Assembly (NCBI GenBank): GCA_020431995.1 | Contig: JAGQHE010000038.1 | Span: 1 to 39,290, forward strand | Length of the DNA stretch: 39,290 nucleotides | Reading direction: 5' to 3' | Source of the DNA: Candidatus Nitrosopumilus sp. | GTDB lineage: Archaea; Thermoproteota; Nitrososphaeria; Nitrososphaerales; Nitrosopumilaceae | Shown: piece by piece, positions 1 to 6,736 of the stretch | Layout: every line of letters begins with the position of its first letter | Numbering within the stretch: the first letter of the stretch is position 1 | Position numbers and translations under genes: made by a program | Notes under the pieces: generated by a model | What the model was told of the DNA's origin: nothing | The model's database searches: none | Seen by the model: only the letters and a program-made list of their open reading frames with translations

Positions 1-171
1 GGTGGGCAGACGGAACAATTACTGAATCTGAATTCCTGTCTGGCATCGAGTTCCTGGTTGCAAACGGAATCATCGGGGTTCCGCCAACATCTGTATCTTC
101 TGAATCATCAGAAGGCGTTCCTGCCTGGGTGAAGAACAATGCAGGCTGGTGGGCAGACGGAACAATTACTG
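1..171 (+). repeat. Tandem coding repeat, period 147 nt
   Basis: Bases 1-24 recur without mismatch at 148-171, and the frame is kept (147 nt = 49 codons). Sequence after the identical block diverges at synonymous and conservative positions. This is a repeated protein module, not a mobile element. Confidence 0.85.
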
Positions 172-800
172 ACAGCGAGTTTCTAAATGGTATCCAGTAT
201 CTGATTAAGACTGGGCTGATATCTGTCTCTGCAAGCCCCCAGCCCCCAAAGGTGACATCTGAAGCGCCAAAAAGCACAGACTCTGAACTGGCCGCACTTG
301 AAGCGCAACTAGAAGAATGCTCTGAAATCAAAAAAGCCTATGAAAGGCTTAACTGTGAAAGATCTGCAAAGGACAAAATCACTGCATATAATTTCAAACT
401 GATCTCAGATGCTTATCAAGCTGGCCCTGTTACCTTCTTTTGGCCTGGTCTTGGGACTGAGGGAAACAGCTTTGAAATTACGTCCTCTGGTCAAGCAATG
501 CTCCGACTAAGAATATTGGTTGAGAATACTGGCTCTCAGACTGAGGCGCTGTTTTGCACGGGGCCTGCCGTATGTAACTACGATGTCACAAATGGCGTCA
601 AGGATTTTAAATATTCAGGAATGGATTTCACCAATGGCCAAGTTGTAATAAAGCCAGGAGAAACTAAGATGTTCAATATGTTCTTTGGACCAAATATTGG
701 AGGTGGAGGAACTACATTTGAATATGACTCCGAAAAAGATTACTACTTTAGAGGCAGTGAATCATTTGGAAGCGTTTCTATCCCGTTAAATTTGGGATAG
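3..800 (+). CDS. Exported repeat protein, C-terminal part (partial)
   Basis: The frame is open from the left edge, so the start and any signal peptide lie outside the window. The visible protein begins with two copies of a roughly 49-residue repeat centred on WWADGTITDSEFLNGIQYL (the first copy is cut by the edge). The repeat is familiar from predicted secreted or cell-surface proteins of Nitrosopumilus-type archaea. A short Ser/Pro linker follows, then a Glu/Lys-rich helical stretch (ELAALEAQLEECSEIKKAYE), then about 130 residues of beta-rich sequence that could be an Ig-like domain. There are no catalytic motifs. A binding or surface-structural role is inference. A T-run follows the stop. 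Confidence 0.75.
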   Translation, partial: WADGTITESEFLSGIEFLVANGIIGVPPTSVSSESSEGVPAWVKNNAGWWADGTITDSEFLNGIQYLIKTGLISVSASPQPPKVTSEAPKSTDSELAALEAQLEECSEIKKAYERLNCERSAKDKITAYNFKLISDAYQAGPVTFFWPGLGTEGNSFEITSSGQAMLRLRILVENTGSQTEALFCTGPAVCNYDVTNGVKDFKYSGMDFTNGQVVIKPGETKMFNMFFGPNIGGGGTTFEYDSEKDYYFRGSESFGSVSIPLNLG

Positions 801-803
801 GCA

Positions 804-816
804 TCTTCTTTTTTTT
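804..816 (+). terminator. T-run terminator
   Basis: An uninterrupted run of eight T (809-816) begins a few bases after the stop of the repeat protein. This is the usual form of an archaeal intrinsic terminator, with no hairpin needed. Confidence 0.5.
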
Positions 817-883
817 GACGGAAAGCACTGATCTAGGTCTTGATGAGAGAGATTAAATTTCCGCATCTGACTTGGAATGACAG

Positions 884-1636
884 ATGAGTGATCACGATCG
901 ATCCCAATTGTCAAATTATGGGATTTATACAATCGGTGAAAACCTTGAGTTCACTTTTCCCAACGTTGAGATCAATGTTGAAAGAATTGGCGAACATGTC
1001 TTTTCTTACACCCGGAAAGACGCAGAGGACAACATACTCAAAAAAATAATCCCAATCAAATCTCCTGACCTGGCCATTGAACTGTGTCCGATTAGACCCT
1101 TGAATCACCCTGCAAGGCGAACGAGCCATGTCTATCTTGATTTTGAATCGCCTGTCTTTCTGTCTGAAGGCTCCGCTGCCACAGTATTTGTCAGATGCCC
1201 TATAGAGATCGGCGTGTTTTTAGTCCATGGGCAGCATAAAGATTCACTTGACTGGTTCACATGTGACCCAATAAACTCGAGATTCTGTTTATATGGCTCC
1301 CCCGAATCTGGAACTCTTTGCAAATACACGAATTCGGAAATAGTCGAATCATATGAAGACTCCATTCCTTTTCATAATGCAATTCTGAAAATTGACATTA
1401 AAAACGAATTAGACAAGGGCTACACAATCTCTAAAATTGTCTTCCCAATAACTAGCAATTCCCTGTATTATAAAAATTCCAAAGCAATAATTGACTCGCT
1501 TACTGCCACGCTCAGAAAGAAACTGACCCTTGAAATCATTGACATTGATGTGACCCACGCCCAAACCGATTGGACCGAATCCCCGACTTTTGAGATGGCC
1601 GAAAGCGTAAAGAGCATAGATATGGGTGTTGACTGA
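884..1636 (+). CDS. DUF432-like protein coupled to MscS
   Basis: A 250-residue protein without signal peptide or membrane segment. Its overall look, including the YLDFESPVFLSEG and PIEIGVFLV strands, matches my memory of the archaeal DUF432 family, whose function is unknown. The ATG at 884 follows an AT-rich box (852-860) by roughly 28 nt. The stop overlaps the start of the MscS channel gene by one base (TGATG), so the two are almost certainly co-translated. A cytoplasmic or membrane-peripheral partner or regulator of the channel is a context-based inference. The family name comes from recollection and would need a profile search. Confidence 0.7.
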   Translation: MSDHDRSQLSNYGIYTIGENLEFTFPNVEINVERIGEHVFSYTRKDAEDNILKKIIPIKSPDLAIELCPIRPLNHPARRTSHVYLDFESPVFLSEGSAATVFVRCPIEIGVFLVHGQHKDSLDWFTCDPINSRFCLYGSPESGTLCKYTNSEIVESYEDSIPFHNAILKIDIKNELDKGYTISKIVFPITSNSLYYKNSKAIIDSLTATLRKKLTLEIIDIDVTHAQTDWTESPTFEMAESVKSIDMGVD

Positions 1637-2460
1637 TGGCGTTTGAGTTCCTGCAAAGTCTAGCTGACATTGAAATCACGGGAGGGCTGACTGTTCTTTC
1701 CCTGCTTATTGGCGGAATTATAATGGGCGTGGGAATAATTCTGGCAAGAACAGTGCGGCTGTTGTTTTCAAAGTATTATGCCCCAAAGCTTCCGCAAGAC
1801 ACTGCAAAAAACTTTGGCAAGCTGATTTACTTTGGAATAATTATCCTGTCATTCCTAGTTTTCACATCGACTACAGGCGTTGACTTCTCAGGACTGCTTG
1901 TTGCAGGCGGGATCTTTGGAATTGTGATTGGTTTTGCAACACAATCTGTCGTCTCCAATCTTATTTCCGGCATTTTCCTGATGATAGAAAAACCTGTAAA
2001 GCAAGGCGACAAAATTGAGATCCCAGGCTCTGATATTACCGGCACCCTGCTTGATATCAGCACTTTTTCTGTACGTGTCAGACGATTTGATGGCACAATA
2101 ATTCGCATTCCTAACGAATCATTTTTTACGTCAAACATCCGTTCACTTTCCTCCACTCCGGTTAGAAGATCGGAGGCAATTGTAGGAATTGCCTATAAAG
2201 AAGACATTGACGGTGCCATATCTGTAATTGAAAAACAAATTCGCAAATCTATGGCGTTTGTTTTGACTCTGCCAAAACCTGAATTTCGCGTCAAAGATCT
2301 TGCCGATTCAAGTGTCAATATAGAAATATTGGTGTGGCATCCCAGGGATGACTGGGATCAGGTGGGCCCACACTTACTAAAAGTTGTTAAAAACGCACTT
2401 GATGATGCCGGAATTGAAATTCCATTCCCACAGCGTGCCATATGGCAAGCAAAGGAATAG
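1636..2460 (+). CDS. Small-conductance mechanosensitive channel (MscS family)
   Basis: A 274-residue MscS-type channel that would open on membrane tension to release solutes under hypo-osmotic shock. Three hydrophobic segments fill about residues 15-110. The last is Gly/Ala-rich and leads into GFATQSVVSNLISG, the pore-lining TM3 typical of the family, followed by the EKPVKQGDKIEI start of the beta domain and a C-terminal alpha/beta cytoplasmic part. Length is normal for a minimal MscS. It overlaps the DUF432-like gene by one base. Its stop lies 3 nt from the convergent stop of the next gene, so any termination signal must sit inside coding sequence. Confidence 0.93.
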   Translation: MAFEFLQSLADIEITGGLTVLSLLIGGIIMGVGIILARTVRLLFSKYYAPKLPQDTAKNFGKLIYFGIIILSFLVFTSTTGVDFSGLLVAGGIFGIVIGFATQSVVSNLISGIFLMIEKPVKQGDKIEIPGSDITGTLLDISTFSVRVRRFDGTIIRIPNESFFTSNIRSLSSTPVRRSEAIVGIAYKEDIDGAISVIEKQIRKSMAFVLTLPKPEFRVKDLADSSVNIEILVWHPRDDWDQVGPHLLKVVKNALDDAGIEIPFPQRAIWQAKE

Positions 2461-2463
2461 GAA

Positions 2464-2745
2464 TCATTTTTCAATGATGCCTGATTGTTTGCTGATTCTT
2501 CTTTTCTTAACCAACGCAAACATGATCATCCCGACATTGATAATTGAAATGATCTCAATCAGGTCTACCCCGTACAGGAACCAGTCTATCACCGGATGAA
2601 TCCTTGAAACAAGTCCTGCCTCCAGCATAATGTCTGCATTCCATATCATGTGTGGAACCTGAATGAATTGTATTATGGCAATGAGAATCACGCTGCCTAA
2701 GATCTTGTTCTCATACCAGTTCCAAAACCTGTTCCATGCATTCAT
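2464..2745 (-). CDS. Small membrane protein, unknown function
   Basis: 93 residues with two or three hydrophobic segments (about 14-32, 50-66 and 63-80) and a basic, Lys/Arg-rich C-terminus. I do not recognise a family. A TATA-like box (minus-strand GTTTATTAC, about 2767-2775) lies 26 nt before the ATG, supporting a leaderless start at 2745. Beyond that box lies a cluster of CTAAT/ATTAG boxes. It converges on the MscS gene with a 3-nt gap, so a connection with the channel is possible but unproven. Confidence 0.6.
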   Translation of the reverse strand: MNAWNRFWNWYENKILGSVILIAIIQFIQVPHMIWNADIMLEAGLVSRIHPVIDWFLYGVDLIEIISIINVGMIMFALVKKRRISKQSGIIEK

Positions 2746-2784
2746 GATTTAAGTCCGCTGTTAATTGTAATAAACAGTGTGAAA

Positions 2785-2847
2785 ATTAGATGAAACTAAT
2801 TAGACTGGACTAACTCTTTGTTTTTCTTATCTAATTCTGATTAGATG
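2785..2847. promoter_or_regulatory. Cluster of CTAAT/ATTAG boxes upstream of the 2745 gene
   Basis: Within 63 nt there is ATTAGATG (2785-2792), the palindrome CTAATTAG (about 2796-2803), the inverted repeat CTAAT-TCTG-ATTAG (2831-2844), and ATTAGATG again (2840-2847). They lie just upstream of the TATA-like box of the minus-strand membrane protein gene, where archaeal activator or repressor sites are often found. The regulator is unknown. Confidence 0.4.
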
Positions 2848-2932
2848 CAGTTTGCCAACACGGTTCTTCACGTCCACCTATCTTACCAAATGACCAAGCA
2901 AAAACAGTGTTTTGATAACTGCAATGATCCCA

Positions 2933-2970
2933 GTTAGCACTAGTCATAACTTTAAGAGATGTTCATATAT
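2933..2970 (+). promoter_or_regulatory. Promoter A: GTTAGCACTA element plus TATA box
   Basis: GTTAGCACTAGT at 2933-2944 is followed, 30 nt after its first base, by the TATA-like TCATATAT (2963-2970). The same decamer at the same distance from a TATA-like box occurs at 4071 and 4554. The expected transcription start is about 2990-2995, giving a leader of about 100 nt before the flavin-binding protein gene. Confidence 0.6.
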
Positions 2971-2975
2971 CAAAC

Positions 2976-3092
2976 ATGATTGGAGATGATGGGTTGAAAT
3001 CTGTTCAAAGGCGTCATAATTGTGGAAAAGAATCGCAAAGGCTGCCACGTGACTGTCTTTGCTACGAGTCATTTTTCAAACAGCCGAGGTGA
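2976..3092 (+). CDS. Possible upstream ORF before the PNPOx gene
   Basis: An open frame with ATG at 2976, or TTG at 2994 (27 nt after the centre of the TATA box, so a leaderless start would fit), gives 38 or 32 residues. It stops at 3092, four nt before the ATG of the flavin-binding gene, and its stop codon lies inside that gene's Shine-Dalgarno-like GAGGTGA. It could be a leader peptide or a chance frame in a 5' leader. The peptide resembles nothing I know. Confidence 0.25.
   Translation: MIGDDGLKSVQRRHNCGKESQRLPRDCLCYESFFKQPR
3040..3092 (+). promoter_or_regulatory. Putative leader hairpin next to a ribosome-binding site
   Basis: GGCTG (3040-3044) can pair with CAGCC (3081-3085). Nested inside, GTGACT (3049-3054) can pair with AGTCAT (3067-3072) with one G-U pair. 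The outer stem touches GAGGTGA (3086-3092), the Shine-Dalgarno-like sequence that decides the start at 3097. The structure could control access to that site. It matches no riboswitch class I recognise. Confidence 0.35.
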
Positions 3093-3096
3093 ATCC

Positions 3097-3531
3097 ATGC
3101 AGAAATTATCTCCTGATGAGTTAGACAGTATGGTTTATGATGAGAAGATTCCTATCAGAATTGCTTTTGTCAAGCCTGACGGAATTCCAAACGTTGTTTC
3201 CCTCTGGCATGTTATACTGAATGGAAAAATTTACTGTGCTACACAAAAATCTGCAAAAATAGTCTCATTTCTCAAAAATAACCCTAGATGTGGATTTGAA
3301 ATCGCATCTGATAAACCTCCTTACAGGGGAGTACGTGGGGAAGGGCACGTCAACATTGTTGAAGAAAATGCAGTGGATATTCTTGAACTCTTGATCGAAA
3401 AATATCTGGGAAAAAAAGAATCAGCGTTATCAAAATTTCTTAGAGACAAATCCGCATCTGAGGTATCTCTTGAAATCACTCCGCAAAAAATTCTACATTT
3501 CAATTATTCAAAAAGAATGAGGGATATATGA
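3097..3531 (+). CDS. Pyridoxamine 5'-phosphate oxidase-like flavin-binding protein
   Basis: 144 residues with the split-barrel layout of PNPOx-related proteins: PIRIAFVKPDGIPNVVSLWH, then KIYCATQKSAKIVSFLKNNP, then the GVRGEGHVNI strand. Such proteins bind FMN or F420 and reduce or sequester varied substrates; the substrate here cannot be read from sequence. A GTG at 3022 would add 25 residues, but I chose ATG 3097 because GAGGTGA ends 4 nt before it and the extension carries no family sequence. A 41-residue zinc ribbon gene starts 3 nt after its stop, suggesting an operon. Its promoter carries the GTTAGCACTA element. Confidence 0.8.
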   Translation: MQKLSPDELDSMVYDEKIPIRIAFVKPDGIPNVVSLWHVILNGKIYCATQKSAKIVSFLKNNPRCGFEIASDKPPYRGVRGEGHVNIVEENAVDILELLIEKYLGKKESALSKFLRDKSASEVSLEITPQKILHFNYSKRMRDI

Positions 3532-3534
3532 AAA

Positions 3535-3660
3535 ATGACCGAATGTGATAGCTGCCCAACATGTGGCTCAAAAAATTTTGTAACAACTGAGAACAACACA
3601 AATTCAGGCATGATCTACAAAAACGAATGCAATAACTGCAAAAAATTCTGGTACATCTGA
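3535..3660 (+). CDS. 41-residue zinc ribbon protein
   Basis: ATG at 3535 begins 3 nt after the stop of the flavin-binding protein gene. The product has CPTCGSKNF near the N-terminus and CNNCKKFWYI at the end, two CxxC knuckles spaced like a zinc ribbon, plus an extra Cys at residue 4. This small protein is probably co-translated with its neighbour. It could be a metal-binding partner or a nucleic-acid-binding adaptor; the function is unknown. Confidence 0.7.
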   Translation: MTECDSCPTCGSKNFVTTENNTNSGMIYKNECNNCKKFWYI

Positions 3661-3708
3661 TGTCTGTGTTGATCTTTGGAAATTTTAATCCTGATTGAGG
3701 CCCTGATC

Positions 3709-4038
3709 ATGAGAATCTGGGACATTCCGCCTGAAAAACTGTGCAGAAATCATCTTCTGGGAGAGCACCGTGAACTTCATGCGATGTGGGTTGTGATTAC
3801 ACAAAAAAAGAAAGGGTATTCTATGCACCCTGAGACAATCCGTTGGAAAGGAAAACTATGTGCCCTATATCTTAGGCACGAAGCACTGGCTAAAGAAATG
3901 CGCTCTCGCGGATATGCGCATAATAGCCCACTTGACAAACAAAAAGCCACTGGGAAGCACGTTCAGGACAGATTCGTTGATTCCCCACTAAAACAAGTAT
4001 TGATTCTAAAATCAAAAAGATGCGACTGCAAAATATGA
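3709..4038 (+). CDS. Pyrimidine-dimer DNA glycosylase-like protein
   Basis: 109 residues beginning MRIWDIPPEKLCRNHLLGEH, which closely resembles proteins in the pyrimidine-dimer DNA glycosylase (T4 endonuclease V-related) family. The HLLGEHRELHAMW segment holds the helix in which the T4 enzyme carries its conserved Glu-His-Arg region. An upstream in-frame start at 3676 would add 11 hydrophobic residues, but an AT-rich box (about 3682-3688) lies 24 nt before ATG 3709, so a leaderless start there is more likely. Repair of UV photoproducts is the family role; activity of this short archaeal form is inferred. Confidence 0.7.
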   Translation: MRIWDIPPEKLCRNHLLGEHRELHAMWVVITQKKKGYSMHPETIRWKGKLCALYLRHEALAKEMRSRGYAHNSPLDKQKATGKHVQDRFVDSPLKQVLILKSKRCDCKI

Positions 4039-4070
4039 TCTGTTCTTATTGGCAGTCCGAATGCCGAATG

Positions 4071-4107
4071 GTTAGCACTAGTGTCAAAGTTATCCCTAGG
4101 TTATATG
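4071..4107 (+). promoter_or_regulatory. Promoter B: GTTAGCACTA element plus TATA box
   Basis: GTTAGCACTAGT at 4071-4082 is identical over 12 nt to promoter A. TTATATG begins at 4101, 30 nt after the first base of the element. The GTG at 4127 lies about 24 nt after the box, fitting a leaderless start. Confidence 0.65.
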
Positions 4108-4126
4108 CTATGATGCCTAAATACGA

Positions 4127-4441
4127 GTGAGGAGAAATGCAACAAACAAAAAAACACCACAGCTCAAGTTTATGGCGATCTTGGCTGCCGCAACTTCAGT
4201 AATACTGATCTTGACAATCACTCCTTGGAATATCGTTCCAATTCAAATTACTGAAGACGTGACTGTCATCGCTGTTACGGATTTTGGCTGTGTTGCAGAG
4301 TCTGTCATGGGGCTCTCTGTCGTTGTTTCTGACTGTAGCGCAAAAGTTGGAGATGTAACATCTGCAACTTTTTACGTTCCTGCCAAGGAACAAAACGAAT
4401 ATGATAGAATTCAGGATAAGCTAGCAATGGTTAATCCATAA
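4127..4441 (+). CDS. Membrane-anchored small protein, unknown
   Basis: 104 residues with a basic N-terminus (RRNATNKK), one hydrophobic segment at about residues 14-38, and a short outer domain with two Cys (GCVAESVMG and SDCSAKVGD) that could form a disulphide. No family was recognised. GTG is the only usable start after the in-frame stop at 4118, and it sits at leaderless distance from promoter B. A six-codon ORF beginning at 4110 stops over this GTG (GTGA), but its ATG is too close to the TATA box to be in the transcript. Confidence 0.6.
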   Translation: MRRNATNKKTPQLKFMAILAAATSVILILTITPWNIVPIQITEDVTVIAVTDFGCVAESVMGLSVVVSDCSAKVGDVTSATFYVPAKEQNEYDRIQDKLAMVNP

Positions 4442-4506
4442 CTCTATCTTTAAAATTTATTTTTCAAATTATGATTTTTTATAATATCTCCTGTGTTTAA
4501 TGCTTG

Positions 4507-4551
4507 ATGGATTTTTTTGATCCTCCCCAGTACGATTACAATTATTCATAA
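4507..4551 (+). CDS. Possible 14-residue leaderless micropeptide
   Basis: TTTATAATAT (about 4477-4486) is a strong TATA-like box, and ATG 4507 follows its centre by 25 nt, the spacing seen at leaderless genes here. The frame MDFFDPPQYDYNYS stops at 4551, three bases before the next GTTAGCACTA element. It may be a real peptide or a promoter for a non-coding transcript. Length alone cannot decide. Confidence 0.25.
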   Translation: MDFFDPPQYDYNYS

Positions 4552-4553
4552 AA

Positions 4554-4590
4554 GTTAGCACTATGAAAAAAACTTGCTTTTGGTTAAAAG
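4554..4590 (+). promoter_or_regulatory. Promoter C: GTTAGCACTA element plus TATA box
   Basis: GTTAGCACTA at 4554-4563 is followed by TTAAAAG starting at 4584, again 30 nt after the first base of the element. The expected transcript start is near ATG 4612 (short leader ORF), upstream of the membrane protein at 4644. Confidence 0.6.
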
Positions 4591-4611
4591 TAATGTCTTG
4601 AATTTTTCGTT

Positions 4612-4647
4612 ATGGGTAACTGCATTTTACGGAATGATTCCAAATGA
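4612..4647 (+). CDS. 11-residue leader ORF overlapping the 4644 gene
   Basis: ATG 4612 is 25 nt after the centre of the promoter C TATA box. The frame MGNCILRNDSK stops at TGA 4645-4647, overlapping the ATG of the membrane protein gene (ATGA). This arrangement suggests leaderless translation of a short peptide followed by re-initiation. Coding status is unproven. Confidence 0.35.
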   Translation: MGNCILRNDSK

Positions 4648-5276
4648 AGGGCCATGTGGAGTCATTGATCGTCTTTTCATTAATGGCCGGAATCCTCCTG
4701 CCTGCCAGACTCCTTTTCGTTCAATATGTTTCGGATGATTGGCTTGGTTCCTTTGGTGTGATATCTGCACTTTCACTGTCTGTGATAATTCTCGTAAAGA
4801 AGAAAAAACTTGGCGCGTTTGGTCCTATGCTTGAGCGGCAAATGTACAAATTTCAGGAGGGTAAACGTGGAATTCTGATTTTTGGTGAATCTGTTTTTCT
4901 TCTTTTGTTATTGGGCTGTATGATATTTGCGATTCATCAGGGCAATCTTGCTTCCACTGATCTTGATGACTTATCCCCTGACAATTCGCCCTCTGCCAGT
5001 TTGCCTGATGACATACTGGATTATGCGGATGGTTGGGGTGTTGAGGATTGGTTATACGGGTTTTTAATGGCACCTGTGGGGTTTTTAACGGCATTTCCTC
5101 AAATGAGCATCGTTATTGCCACTGTTGATCAAAGATTAGATGGGTGGCTAATGCATTTCTATACTGTAGGGTTCGTTGAATATGTGGAGTTATTAGGAAT
5201 TTTAATTTTCTACCGGCTCTCTTTTTCTAGAAAACCCAGTCCGTCATCTACTGTTCATGCAAAGACTCCTGTCTAG
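4644..5276 (+). CDS. Multi-pass membrane protein, unknown
   Basis: 210 residues. Hydrophobic segments lie at about 7-27, 36-52, 78-98 and 180-196, with a weaker one at 139-163. An acidic, Asp/Ser/Pro-rich loop (about 104-126) lies between the third and fourth strong segments, and the tail is Ser/Pro-rich. No known domain was recognised. An in-frame TGA at 4635 excludes an earlier start. Expression is probably driven by promoter C, which it shares in type with the flavin-binding protein and the 4127 gene. It converges on cysS with a 66-nt gap containing T-runs. Confidence 0.6.
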   Translation: MKGHVESLIVFSLMAGILLPARLLFVQYVSDDWLGSFGVISALSLSVIILVKKKKLGAFGPMLERQMYKFQEGKRGILIFGESVFLLLLLGCMIFAIHQGNLASTDLDDLSPDNSPSASLPDDILDYADGWGVEDWLYGFLMAPVGFLTAFPQMSIVIATVDQRLDGWLMHFYTVGFVEYVELLGILIFYRLSFSRKPSPSSTVHAKTPV

Positions 5277-5342
5277 GACTGCCTGCATGATCTGTCTTCG
5301 AATTAATTTTTTAGTCTTTCATGGACTGATCGTCGCGTGGGA

Positions 5343-6734
5343 CTATGCACCCTGTTCTTTGATGTTCTCTTTCTTCATCCAAACTGTACCTGTTCTGTGA
5401 TCGATCATCTCTACGCCCATCTCATTTAACACGTCTCTTATTTTGTCTGCTTCCGCAAACTTTTTTTCTTTTCTCAGTCTTTCCCTGCTCATAACCAGTT
5501 CGTCAATCTCATGTTTTTCATCTTCCGTCATTTTTGGAATGATCAGCCCCAAAACCTCCATCATCCTATTCATCTCTGCTCTGATACTGTTTGCCTCTTT
5601 CTTGCCTATCTTCTCTTCTGCTGCCAATCTGTTCCCCTCCTTGACTAGTTGGAAGAATGCCGATAATGCAAGATGCGAATTAAAGTTATCTTCTAGGGCA
5701 TTGTCAAATTCTTTGCCTATCTTATTGACAGTCCCATCTATCCCATCGTGGCTCTCGGCATCTGCATGAATCAATTCATAGTGGCATGTTTCTACCTGCC
5801 TCCATTTTACAAGGTTCTCTTTTAGCAGTTCTTCGGAGTAGTCAATCGGTTTGGAATAATGGCCTGACAAACAAAACAGTCTGATCACATTGGGACCCCA
5901 ATTTTCTAGCACGTGCTTGATTGATTTCATATTTCCTATTGATTTTGACATCTTTTCGCCGTTTATTGTGACCATTCCCACATGCATCCAAATCTTGGCA
6001 AATGGACTTCCTGTGCATGACTCTGATTGCGCAATCTCGTTCTCATGGTGCGGAAAAATCAGGTCTCGTCCGCCGCCATGTATGTCAAAATTCTTGCCAA
6101 GATATTTTATGCTCATTGCAGAGCATTCGATATGCCATCCTGGCCTTCCTTTCCCCCACGGGCTGTCCCATGATGGTTCAACATCTGAGAACTTCCACAC
6201 TGCAAAATCCAAGGGGTTTTTTTTTGTCTCGTCGATTTCTATTCTTGAACCTGATTGAAGTTCGTCTGTTTTCTTTTTAGATAATTTCCCGTATTCCGGA
6301 AATCTGGATACCTCGAAATACACCCCGTTCTTTGTCGCATATGCCATCTCCCTTTTGATTAGTTCTTCGATGAACCTGATGATATCTTTGATGTGCTCTG
6401 TTGCCTTGGGATAGTTTGTCGCTCTCTTTACATTTAACCCATCAAAATCCGTAAAATACCTCTCAATGTATCTTGTGCTGATGCTGTCTGCTGTCACATT
6501 CTCCTTATTTGCACGATTGATTATCTTGTCATCAACATCTGTAAAATTCTGAATGAATTCCACATCTATCCCCTTGCTTTCAAGATACCTTCTTAAAACA
6601 TCAAAAACTATGATTGTCCTTGCATGTCCTATGTGTGATTCGTCATACACTGTAACTCCGCAGAGGTAGATTTTTACTTTTTTTGAAACGTCTACCGTTT
6701 GCTCTGAATTTGACAGCGTGTCCTGGAGTCTCAT
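5343..6734 (-). CDS. cysS: Cysteinyl-tRNA synthetase
   Basis: 463 residues, the normal length for CysRS. It charges tRNA-Cys with cysteine in the cytoplasm. The HIGH motif is at residues 34-37 (DESHIGHART) and KMSKS at 261-265. Zinc-site residues are visible as C25, C204 (HIECSAM) and the HHENE segment at 229-233. The C-terminal helical region and short Lys/Glu-rich end are present. The ATG lies 2 nt after the stop of nadE on the same strand, so the two form an operon transcribed from before nadE. Confidence 0.97.
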   Translation of the reverse strand: MRLQDTLSNSEQTVDVSKKVKIYLCGVTVYDESHIGHARTIIVFDVLRRYLESKGIDVEFIQNFTDVDDKIINRANKENVTADSISTRYIERYFTDFDGLNVKRATNYPKATEHIKDIIRFIEELIKREMAYATKNGVYFEVSRFPEYGKLSKKKTDELQSGSRIEIDETKKNPLDFAVWKFSDVEPSWDSPWGKGRPGWHIECSAMSIKYLGKNFDIHGGGRDLIFPHHENEIAQSESCTGSPFAKIWMHVGMVTINGEKMSKSIGNMKSIKHVLENWGPNVIRLFCLSGHYSKPIDYSEELLKENLVKWRQVETCHYELIHADAESHDGIDGTVNKIGKEFDNALEDNFNSHLALSAFFQLVKEGNRLAAEEKIGKKEANSIRAEMNRMMEVLGLIIPKMTEDEKHEIDELVMSRERLRKEKKFAEADKIRDVLNEMGVEMIDHRTGTVWMKKENIKEQGA

Positions 6735-6736
6735 TC

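Noticed and set aside
2831-2947. Minus-strand 38-codon frame starting MTSANWDHCSYQ
   Set aside because: It runs through the GTTAGCACTA promoter element and the CTAAT boxes and has no TATA box at the right distance. Regulatory use of this DNA explains it better.
4110-4130. Six-codon ORF (MMPKYE) whose stop overlaps the GTG of the 4127 gene
   Set aside because: Its ATG is only a few bases from the TATA box of promoter B, so it should not be in the transcript; the GTG at 4127 fits as a leaderless start.
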